In this document: piece after piece, positions 1 through 5,940 of the stretch
Layout: each line of letters opens with the position of its first letter
Position numbering within the stretch: the first letter of the stretch is position 1
NCBI GenBank assembly: GCA_900546645.1
Contig: URDR01000106.1
Coordinates: forward strand, 1 to 6,434
Direction of reading: 5' to 3'
Length of the DNA stretch: 6,434 nucleotides
Origin: an uncultured Bacteroides sp.
GTDB taxonomy: Bacteria; Bacteroidota; Bacteroidia; Bacteroidales; Bacteroidaceae
Made by a program: the position numbers and the translations under genes
The notes under the pieces: model-generated
Databases searched by the model: none
The model's input: the letters and a program-made list of their open reading frames with translations, nothing else
What the model was told of the DNA's origin: nothing

Positions 1-1886
1 GCAACCACACCACAGTCGCTTAACGGCAACTGCAATTCACCCTGACACTGCTGGCGAGCAATTTTACCTGTTACCGAGCGGTCTACTTTATTGGTTAACC
101 AGTCTTTGCAGGCAACAGCTTCAAGTTGCAGTACGCGGTTTACATATTCGTTCAGTTTAGTTACGTCATACGATACATTTTCGTAATGACGTTCCACTGT
201 TTTGTCGATCATGTAAGTTTTAGGCGATGAACCAAACATCTGGTCCACAGCCAAGTCGAACGGACGTACTCCGTCGGCTTGTTCAAAGGCGAAGCGGTGG
301 TCTCCGGTAGTTTCGCCAACCACATACATCGGAGCGCGTTCACGTTCAGCGATTTTTTGTACGTGTTCGATGGCTTTTTCATCGATCAGCAAGCCCATAC
401 GTTCCTGTGATTCGTTGGCGATGATTTCCTTAGCCGACAGGGTTTCATCTCCAATTGGCAATTTGTCCATATGAATTAATCCACCGCATTCTTCAACTAA
501 TTCAGAAAGGCAGTTTACGTGTCCGGCTGAGCCATGGTCGTGAATAGAAACAATTGGGTTTTCATCTTCTTCGCAAAGCGCACGCACCACATTATATGCA
601 CGTTTCTGCATTTCTGCATTCGCGCGTTGGATAGCATTCAGCTCAATACCTGAAGAGTAGCGTCCGGTTTCAACCGATGAAACAGAACCACCGCCCAAGC
701 CGATGCGGTAGTTATCACCACCCATTACTACAACTTTGTTTCCAGCTTCGGGTGAACCTTTCAAACAGTCGCGTTGTGTTCCGTAACCTACACCTCCGGC
801 AAGCATGATAACCTTATCGAATGCATATTTTTCATTGTTTTCCTGATGTTCGAAAGTCAATACCGAACCACAGATAAGCGGTTGGCCGAACTTGTTACCG
901 AAGTCAGAAGCACCATTTGAAGCCTTAATCAGAATCTGTTCAGGAGTCTGATATAACCATTCGCGGACCGGAAGGATGTTTTCCCATTCGCGACCTTCTT
1001 CCGAACGCGGATACGAAGTCATGTAAACCGCTGTACCAGCAATAGGCCAAGAGCCTTTACCTCCGCCCATACGGTCGCGGATTTCACCTCCGGTACCAGT
1101 TGATGCGCCGTTGAAAGGTTCTACGGTAGTGGGGAAGTTATGAGTTTCCGCTTTCAGAGAAATAACGGTTTTAATATCTTTGATGATGAAGTAATCAGAA
1201 GTAGCATGGTTAGCCGGGGCAAACTGCTCTACAACGGGACCTTCAGCAAAAGCCACATTATCCTTGTAAGCCGAAATAATCTTGTTCGGGTTTTCCTGTG
1301 TGGTCTTTTTAATCATTTGGAACAAAGAAGATTCCATTTCCTGTCCGTCGATAACGAATGTACCGCCGAAGATTTTATGACGGCAGTGCTCAGAGTTGAT
1401 TTGTGCAAAACCGAAAACTTCAGAGTCGGTCAGTTTACGGCCCAAGTCTTTTTCAACTTTCAGGAGGTAATCCATTTCCTCGCGTGAAAGTGCCAGACCT
1501 TCTTTTTCGTTATACTCTTCCAGATTTTCGATGTAAACAATCGGCTGTGGTTTCATGTCGATTGTGAAAATGTCTTGGTTCAATCCATGATACATGCGTT
1601 GCAGCATAGGGTCATGGTCTGCATTTTCATCTTTTACAGGGAAGTATTCTTCAATACGGCGGATACCGTTCAGTCCCATGTTTTGAGTGATTTCTACGGC
1701 GTTGGTACTCCATGGGGTAATCATCTCACGGCGTGGTCCGATGAACCATCCTTTCAGGTTTTCCTCGTTTTCCACGGTAGCTTCGCTGTAAAGCCAGCAT
1801 AACTTCTTGATGTCTTCAGAGTTTAGTTCCTGACTGCATTCTGTTGCAATCACACTGTTGGTAGGAGTTCTGAAAAATAGAATCAT
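1..1886 (-). CDS. purL: Phosphoribosylformylglycinamidine synthase (FGAM synthase), N-terminal half, cut by window edge
   Basis: This enzyme converts FGAR, glutamine and ATP to FGAM in cytosolic de novo purine synthesis. Reading the minus strand from ATG 1886-1884 gives 628 uninterrupted codons (MILFFRTPTNSVIATE...) with no stop before the edge. Visible motifs are the linker signature INSEHCRHKIFGG (His at about residue 167), ETHNFPT at 247-253, the glycine-rich STGTGGEIRD at about 262-271 in the first AIRS-like synthase domain, the GGDNYRIGLGGG segment, and SIHDHGSAGH with Asp at about 450. Fused PurL proteins are about 1230-1300 residues, so the second synthase domain and the C-terminal glutaminase domain lie outside the window. 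The start is supported by the family-like N-terminus and a promoter about 50 bp upstream. It is transcribed divergently from the LysE-type gene. No frameshift is seen. Confidence 0.96.
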   Translation of the reverse strand, partial: MILFFRTPTNSVIATECSQELNSEDIKKLCWLYSEATVENEENLKGWFIGPRREMITPWSTNAVEITQNMGLNGIRRIEEYFPVKDENADHDPMLQRMYHGLNQDIFTIDMKPQPIVYIENLEEYNEKEGLALSREEMDYLLKVEKDLGRKLTDSEVFGFAQINSEHCRHKIFGGTFVIDGQEMESSLFQMIKKTTQENPNKIISAYKDNVAFAEGPVVEQFAPANHATSDYFIIKDIKTVISLKAETHNFPTTVEPFNGASTGTGGEIRDRMGGGKGSWPIAGTAVYMTSYPRSEEGREWENILPVREWLYQTPEQILIKASNGASDFGNKFGQPLICGSVLTFEHQENNEKYAFDKVIMLAGGVGYGTQRDCLKGSPEAGNKVVVMGGDNYRIGLGGGSVSSVETGRYSSGIELNAIQRANAEMQKRAYNVVRALCEEDENPIVSIHDHGSAGHVNCLSELVEECGGLIHMDKLPIGDETLSAKEIIANESQERMGLLIDEKAIEHVQKIAERERAPMYVVGETTGDHRFAFEQADGVRPFDLAVDQMFGSSPKTYMIDKTVERHYENVSYDVTKLNEYVNRVLQLEAVACKDWLTNKVDRSVTGKIARQQCQGELQLPLSDCGVV

Positions 1887-1938
1887 AGCATTTGTATATG
1901 TTTATTTGAATATATTTCGCTCGTGTATAAATCATGCG

Positions 1939-1969
1939 CAAAGTTACATAAAAGCCCGTTTGCACGAAA
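1939..1969 (-). promoter_or_regulatory. Probable purL promoter, Bacteroidetes sigma-ABfr type
   Basis: On the minus strand TAACTTTG (1946-1939) matches the Bacteroidetes -7 consensus TAnnTTTG exactly. TTTC (1969-1966), a one-base variant of the -33 TTTG, lies 19 bp upstream, which is the usual spacing. Transcription would start near 1930-1934 and give a leader of about 45-50 nt. That leader is A/T-rich with no Shine-Dalgarno sequence, as is normal in this group. I see no riboswitch-like fold or operator palindrome in the leader. Confidence 0.6.
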
Positions 1970-2010
1970 GAAAAAGGCGACTAAATATAGGTACTTTCGT
2001 AAAAAAGTAT

Positions 2011-2018
2011 CATCTTTG
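2011..2018 (+). promoter_or_regulatory. Candidate -7 element for the LysE-type gene
   Basis: CATCTTTG matches the Bacteroidetes -7 consensus TAnnTTTG at all but the first base and is followed by CA, as often seen in these promoters. No TTTG-like -33 element sits 19-21 bp upstream (that stretch reads roughly TATAGG). If used, transcription would start at or next to the ATG at 2023, giving a leaderless or nearly leaderless mRNA. A second, poorer candidate is TACTTTCG at 1992-1999, also without a clear -33 partner. This is a weak call. Confidence 0.3.
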
Positions 2019-2022
2019 CAGT

Positions 2023-2682
2023 ATGAATTGGATAGAACAGGTTACGATACTGGATTTGCTGGTGAAGGGCTTTATTGTTGGGGTAGTTGTGTCTGCTCCG
2101 TTAGGGCCTGTCGGCGTGCTTTGTATTCAGCGGACGCTGAATAAAGGTCGTTGGTTTGGCTTTGTGACAGGTTTGGGCGCAGCCTTAAGCGATATTTGCT
2201 ATGCCTTGATTACCGGATATGGCATGAGTTTTATGGATGACCTTATTGTGAAACATCAGCTTTTTCTTCAGGTTGTGGGCAGCGTGATGCTGCTTGCATT
2301 CGGTGTTTATACCTTTCGCAGCAATCCTGTCAAGTCATTACGTCCGGTTTCAGCCCGTCGCGGAACTTATTTGCATAATTTTGTAACAGCCTTTTTTGTA
2401 ACCCTGTCTAATCCGCTAATCATCTTTTTGTTTATAGGTCTGTTTGCTCGGTTCTCATTTGTTATGCCTGGCAGTCCGATAGGGTTTCAGCTGGTGGGTT
2501 ATTTGGCAATCATCTTAGGCGCATTGACATGGTGGTTTGGTATTACCTATTTTGTAAGTAAGGTACGTACGCGTTTTAATGTGCGCGGCATTTGGGTGTT
2601 GAACCGTATTATCGGTGTGGTGGTAACTATTGCTGCATTAGTGGGTATCGTTTTTGCATTCTTCGGCAAGTCATTCTCATGA
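2023..2682 (+). CDS. LysE/RhtB-family inner-membrane amino-acid (or small-molecule) exporter
   Basis: The 219-residue protein starts MNWIEQVTIL and is strongly hydrophobic. About six membrane segments are visible, at roughly 10-33, 44-66, 79-98, 118-142, 147-170 and 185-215. The first contains APLGPVG (25-31), the conserved Pro/Gly signature of LysE-type translocators, and the fourth begins with SNP (129-131), another typical position. Length and topology fit the family, whose members export amino acids or related metabolites; the substrate cannot be told from sequence. The frame is open upstream to an ATG at 1858, but I chose 2023 because the extension would overlap the purL start codon and purL promoter and is a charged, non-family sequence. 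It is divergent from purL, with an 87-nt spacer to the next gene on the same strand. Confidence 0.85.
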   Translation: MNWIEQVTILDLLVKGFIVGVVVSAPLGPVGVLCIQRTLNKGRWFGFVTGLGAALSDICYALITGYGMSFMDDLIVKHQLFLQVVGSVMLLAFGVYTFRSNPVKSLRPVSARRGTYLHNFVTAFFVTLSNPLIIFLFIGLFARFSFVMPGSPIGFQLVGYLAIILGALTWWFGITYFVSKVRTRFNVRGIWVLNRIIGVVVTIAALVGIVFAFFGKSFS

Positions 2683-2710
2683 AAGAACGGAATAGCTTAA
2701 GAATCACAAA

Positions 2711-2769
2711 ATCAAGAATTAAGAACTTAAAAACATAAACTTAGGAACTCAAGAACTCAAAAACATACA
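2711..2769. repeat. A-rich degenerate direct repeats (AAGAACTyAA units) in the spacer before the DUF4924-type gene
   Basis: The spacer is built from related short units. GAACTCAA occurs twice in tandem (2745-2752 and 2753-2760). AAGAATT at 2714 is followed directly by AAGAACTTAA at 2721. The 20-bp stretches starting at 2721 and 2751 match at 17 of 20 positions, 30 bp apart. The second copy runs straight into the ATG at 2770 and so supplies its A-rich, SD-less initiation region. The top strand contains no TTT run and therefore no TTTG promoter element. This suggests that the downstream genes are read from lysE or from a promoter inside it. Confidence 0.65.
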
Positions 2770-3315
2770 ATGTATATTTCTCAGCAGTTAAAACAGCAGA
2801 ATATTGCAGAGTATCTGCTTTATATGTGGCAGATAGAAGATTTGATTCGTGCTAATGGCTTTGATATGGTTAAAATCCGAGAGTCAATCATAGACCCTTA
2901 TCCTATTACTCAAGAGCAGAAGAAAGCATTGGCGCAATGGTATGAAGACCTCATCAATATGATGCATGATGAGGGAGTAATGGAAGAAGGTCATCTTCAG
3001 ATTAATAAAAATATAATTGTTTGGCTTACCGACTTGCATTTGCGTTTGCTCAAGTCGCCTAAGTTTCCGTATTATAGCGCAGCTTATTATAAAGCGTTGC
3101 CTTTTATAGTAGAGCTTCGGACGAAGAAAAAAGACAAGGAAACTCCTGAACTTGAAACATGCTTTGAAGCAATGTATGGCGTGATGTTACTGCGGCTGCA
3201 GAAGAAAGAAGTAACCGAAGCTACTCAAAAGGCTTTAAAAGTAATCGGTGATTTGTTAGCCATGCTGGCTGGATATTATATCAAAGATAAACAAGGAGAA
3301 TTAGAACTGGAATAA
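2770..3315 (+). CDS. DUF4924-type protein of unknown function
   Basis: This 181-residue soluble protein resembles, from memory of the family, the Bacteroidales DUF4924 proteins (about 180 residues, N-terminus of the form ...NIAEYLLYMWQIEDLIRA); I cannot confirm that by search. It has no signal peptide, membrane segment or recognisable catalytic motif. Composition suggests an all-alpha fold: helices around 4-28, 47-70, 78-95, a Tyr-rich stretch KFPYYSAAYYKALPF at 98-112, then a charged linker KKKDKETPE near 119-127 and two C-terminal helices. The tail GELELE is acidic. It ends 2 nt before the rfbD start, so the two are very probably co-transcribed and may be translationally coupled. The start at 2770 follows an A-rich leader and gives the family-like N-terminus. 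No function is assigned. Confidence 0.8.
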   Translation: MYISQQLKQQNIAEYLLYMWQIEDLIRANGFDMVKIRESIIDPYPITQEQKKALAQWYEDLINMMHDEGVMEEGHLQINKNIIVWLTDLHLRLLKSPKFPYYSAAYYKALPFIVELRTKKKDKETPELETCFEAMYGVMLLRLQKKEVTEATQKALKVIGDLLAMLAGYYIKDKQGELELE

Positions 3316-3317
3316 AT

Positions 3318-4181
3318 ATGAAGAATATATTGGTGACAGGAGCAAACGGTCAGTTAGGAAATGAGATACGTTTGCTGGCAGAAGAGCATCAGGAATATAC
3401 TTACTTTTTTACTGATGTGGCAGAACTGGATATTTGCGACAAGGTAGCTGTGAAGAGTTTTGTTGACGCACATCAGATTGACGTTATTGTAAACTGTGCA
3501 GCCTATACAGCTGTAGATAAAGCAGAAGACAATGAAGAACTGTGTGATAAGTTAAATCATCTTGCTCCGGGCTATTTGGCAGAGGCAATCCAGGCTCGTA
3601 ACGGATATCTTGTTCAGGTATCTACTGATTATGTTTTTGACGGAACGGCTCATGTGCCCTACTGTGAAAATCAGCCTACTTGCCCGAATTCAGTGTATGG
3701 TTCTACGAAATTGAACGGAGAGAAAGAGGCTATGGATGCATGCTCAAATACCATGATTATCCGTACTGCCTGGCTGTATTCAACCTTTGGCAATAACTTT
3801 GTCAAGACCATGATTCGTCTGGGCAAAGAGCGTGATACGTTAGGCGTGATTTTTGACCAGATTGGAACTCCTACTTATGCCCGCGATTTGGCGGCGGTTA
3901 TTTTTGCTGCTATCGGAAAGGGAATTGTTCCGGGAGTGTATCATTTCAGCAATGAAGGGGTTTGTTCGTGGTATGATTTTACGCAGGTTATCCATCATCT
4001 GGCTGGCATTACAGATTGTAAATTAAAGCCTCTTCATACGGAAGAATATCCTACCAGAGCCAGCCGTCCGCACTATTCTGTGCTTGACAAGACAAAGATA
4101 AAAGAAACTTATGGTGTGGAAATCCCTTATTGGATAGATAGTTTACGGGAATGTATTGATAAATTGGAGCTTGAAAAATAA
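3318..4181 (+). CDS. rfbD: dTDP-4-dehydrorhamnose reductase
   Basis: This cytosolic enzyme catalyses the last step of dTDP-L-rhamnose synthesis, the NAD(P)H-dependent reduction of dTDP-4-dehydrorhamnose, supplying rhamnose for surface polysaccharide. The 287-residue length is usual for RmlD. The N-terminal Rossmann motif GANGQLG (8-14) binds the cofactor, and NCAAYTAVDKAE (59-70) is a family signature. STDYVFDG (102-109) and YGSTK (127-131) give the catalytic set Thr103, Tyr127 and Lys131, nearly the same numbering as characterised RmlD enzymes. The C-terminal part (about 220-287) contains the substrate-side RASRPHYSVLDK segment. It starts 2 nt after the DUF4924-type gene and ends 6 nt before prfC. 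The rmlA, rmlB and rmlC genes are not in this window, so rfbD is separated from at least its immediate pathway partners here. rmlD is a synonym. Confidence 0.95.
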   Translation: MKNILVTGANGQLGNEIRLLAEEHQEYTYFFTDVAELDICDKVAVKSFVDAHQIDVIVNCAAYTAVDKAEDNEELCDKLNHLAPGYLAEAIQARNGYLVQVSTDYVFDGTAHVPYCENQPTCPNSVYGSTKLNGEKEAMDACSNTMIIRTAWLYSTFGNNFVKTMIRLGKERDTLGVIFDQIGTPTYARDLAAVIFAAIGKGIVPGVYHFSNEGVCSWYDFTQVIHHLAGITDCKLKPLHTEEYPTRASRPHYSVLDKTKIKETYGVEIPYWIDSLRECIDKLELEK

Positions 4182-4187
4182 ATTTGT

Positions 4188-5759
4188 ATGGCAAACCAAG
4201 AGATAGAAAGAAGACGAACATTTGCGATTATCGCGCATCCGGATGCCGGTAAAACCTCATTGACTGAAAAGTTGCTGCTTTTTGGTGGACAGATTCAGGT
4301 GGCAGGAGCGGTGAAATCGAACAAGATTAAGAAAACGGCTACATCCGATTGGATGGATATTGAAAAACAGCGTGGTATCTCTGTTACCACTTCGGTAATG
4401 GAATTTGATTACCGGGATTATAAAATCAATATCCTCGATACGCCGGGTCACCAGGACTTTGCTGAAGATACCTATCGTACCCTGACAGCTGTAGACAGTG
4501 TAATTATTGTGGTTGACGGTGCCAAGGGTGTGGAAACCCAGACCCGAAAATTGATGGAAGTCTGCCGTATGCGCAATACTCCCGTGATTATCTTCGTGAA
4601 TAAGATGGACCGTGAAGCCAAGGATCCTTTCGATTTGCTCGATGAACTGGAAGAGGAACTGGTTATTAATGTGCGTCCTTTGACGTGGCCTATTGAGAGC
4701 GGTCCGCGTTTCAAGGGAGTTTATAATATCTACGAACAAAAGCTGAATCTCTTCCAGCCTTCCAAGCAAGTGGTGACTGAAAAAGTGGAGGTAGATATTC
4801 ATTCGGAAGAACTGGATAATCATATCGGTACACCTTTGGCTGATAAGCTTCGTGGTGAGCTGGAATTGATTGACGGGGTTTATCCGGAATTTGATGTAAA
4901 CAGTTATCTGAAGGGCGAACTTGCTCCGGTATTTTTCGGTTCTGCTTTGAATAACTTCGGGGTACAGGAGCTGCTTGACTGCTTTGTGGAGATTGCTCCC
5001 AGTCCGCGTCCGGTAACAGCTGAAGAACGTACGGTGGCTCCCGATGAATCAAAATTCACAGGTTTCATCTTTAAGATTACTGCGAATATCGACCCGAATC
5101 ACCGTTCGTGTGTGGCTTTCTGTAAAGTTTGCTCCGGTAAGTTTACCCGTAATACGCCGTATTTGCATGTCCGTCATAACAAGACCATGCGTTTTTCTTC
5201 ACCTACTCAGTTTATGGCACAGCGAAAAACGACTGTAGATGAAGCATGGGCTGGTGATATTATCGGTTTGCCCGATAACGGGATTTTTAAAATCGGTGAT
5301 ACACTGACTGAGGGTGAGAATCTGCATTTCAAGGGACTACCAAGCTTCTCTCCAGAGATGTTTAAGTATATTGAAAATGCGGACCCGATGAAGACGAAAC
5401 AGTTAAACAAAGGAATTGACCAGTTGATGGACGAAGGTGTAGCTCAGCTGTTTGTCAATCAGTTTAACGGGCGGAAGATTATCGGAACCGTGGGACAGCT
5501 TCAGTTTGAGGTGATTCAGTATCGCTTGGAGAATGAATATAATGCCAAGTGCCGTTGGGAACCGATCAGTCTGTATAAGGCTTGTTGGGTTGAAAGCGAT
5601 GATCCTGCTGAATTGGAAGCGTTCAAGAAGCGTAAATACCAGTATATGGCAAAAGACCGTGACGGGCGTGATGTGTTTCTTGCTGATAGTGGATATGTGC
5701 TTCAGATGGCTCAGATGGACTTTAAGCACATTAAGTTCCACTTCACTTCAGAGTTCTAG
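4188..5759 (+). CDS. prfC: Peptide chain release factor 3 (RF3), translational GTPase
   Basis: RF3 is a GTPase that recycles RF1 and RF2 from the ribosome after peptide release. The 523 residues match the family's usual length of about 530. All G motifs are intact: G1 AHPDAGKTS (16-24), switch I ending in RGISVTTS (62-69), G3 DTPGHQDF (84-91), G4 NKMD (138-141) and G5 GSAL (251-254). The early WMDIEKQRGISV segment and the C-terminal GQLQFEVIQYRL separate RF3 from EF-G and other translational GTPases. Domain II spans about 280-390 and domain III about 390-523. It starts 6 nt after rfbD with no Shine-Dalgarno sequence and is the last gene of the cluster, followed by strong terminators. The stop is TAG at 5757-5759. 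No damage is seen. Confidence 0.97.
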   Translation: MANQEIERRRTFAIIAHPDAGKTSLTEKLLLFGGQIQVAGAVKSNKIKKTATSDWMDIEKQRGISVTTSVMEFDYRDYKINILDTPGHQDFAEDTYRTLTAVDSVIIVVDGAKGVETQTRKLMEVCRMRNTPVIIFVNKMDREAKDPFDLLDELEEELVINVRPLTWPIESGPRFKGVYNIYEQKLNLFQPSKQVVTEKVEVDIHSEELDNHIGTPLADKLRGELELIDGVYPEFDVNSYLKGELAPVFFGSALNNFGVQELLDCFVEIAPSPRPVTAEERTVAPDESKFTGFIFKITANIDPNHRSCVAFCKVCSGKFTRNTPYLHVRHNKTMRFSSPTQFMAQRKTTVDEAWAGDIIGLPDNGIFKIGDTLTEGENLHFKGLPSFSPEMFKYIENADPMKTKQLNKGIDQLMDEGVAQLFVNQFNGRKIIGTVGQLQFEVIQYRLENEYNAKCRWEPISLYKACWVESDDPAELEAFKKRKYQYMAKDRDGRDVFLADSGYVLQMAQMDFKHIKFHFTSEF

Positions 5760-5779
5760 GAAGTGTGATATACGGAAAG

Positions 5780-5824
5780 AAAAAATGTCTTGGCGTTTAA
5801 AGGAAAACGCCAAGACATTTTTTT
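5780..5824 (+). terminator. Strong Rho-independent terminator of the prfC cluster (hairpin 1), probably bidirectional
   Basis: The arms 5780-5798 and 5805-5823 pair without mismatch (core GTCTTGGCGTTT with AAACGCCAAGAC, extended by A/T pairs), giving about 19 bp around a 6-nt loop. A T run (5818-5824) forms the end of the right arm and the tail on the plus strand. The mirror A run at 5780-5785 gives a T run on the minus strand, so it could also stop transcripts coming from the transposase side. It begins 20 nt after the prfC stop. Confidence 0.85.
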
Positions 5825-5826
5825 AT

Positions 5827-5868
5827 AACGCCAAGACGTTTTATTTCAAACGTGCTGGCGTTTTTTTT
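5827..5868 (+). terminator. Second tandem terminator (hairpin 2)
   Basis: The outer stem AACGCCA (5827-5833) pairs with TGGCGTT (5856-5862), and the inner stem ACGTTT (5836-5841) pairs with AAACGT (5848-5853). They are separated by a 2x2 internal loop and closed by a 6-nt loop, and the hairpin is followed by eight T residues (5861-5868). Its left arm repeats 11 bases of hairpin 1's right arm (AACGCCAAGAC). On the minus strand no T tract follows, so this one acts rightward only. Confidence 0.75.
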
Positions 5869-5880
5869 ATTGGTTCAAGT

Positions 5881-5927
5881 TTCGCAAATCTGCTTCCCTT
5901 GTCAATGTGGAAGTGGGGATTTGCAAA
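5881..5927. other. Imperfect hairpin between the terminators and the insertion sequence
   Basis: GCAAATC (5884-5890) pairs with GATTTGC (5918-5924). TTT (5880-5882) can add pairs with AAA past one bulged C, and CTTCC (5893-5897) pairs internally with GGAAG (5909-5913). No T tract follows on either strand, so it is not a standard terminator. It lies between the prfC terminators and the likely end of the insertion sequence; its role is unknown and it could be chance. Confidence 0.35.
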
Positions 5928-5940
5928 ACATGAAATGTAA

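Noticed and set aside
1140..1802. Open frames on the plus strand (1140-1487, 1575-1802) opposite purL
   Set aside because: They lie entirely antisense to a well-conserved coding region and encode no recognisable protein.
1858..2022. 55-codon N-terminal extension of the LysE-type gene from an upstream ATG
   Set aside because: It overlaps the purL start codon and purL promoter, is charged and unlike LysE N-termini, whereas the start at 2023 gives a standard first membrane segment.
1923..2144. Small open frame overlapping the start of the LysE-type gene
   Set aside because: It is out of frame with the family-matching protein and covers the promoter region, so it is a shadow frame.
4257..5741. 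Several open frames on the minus strand opposite prfC (up to 188 codons) and one in another plus frame (5044-5238)
   Set aside because: The intact RF3 frame with all GTPase motifs explains this region; the others are low-complexity shadows such as a poly-Ser stretch.
5780..5868. Repeated AACGCCAAGAC / TTGGCGTT motifs as a CRISPR-like or REP array
   Set aside because: The copies form hairpin arms each ending in a T tract and lack regular spacers, so tandem terminators explain them better.
5533..5940. 135-codon frame spanning the prfC end, both terminators and the gap
   Set aside because: It reads through two strong hairpin terminators and its first half is a frame-shifted copy of prfC coding sequence.
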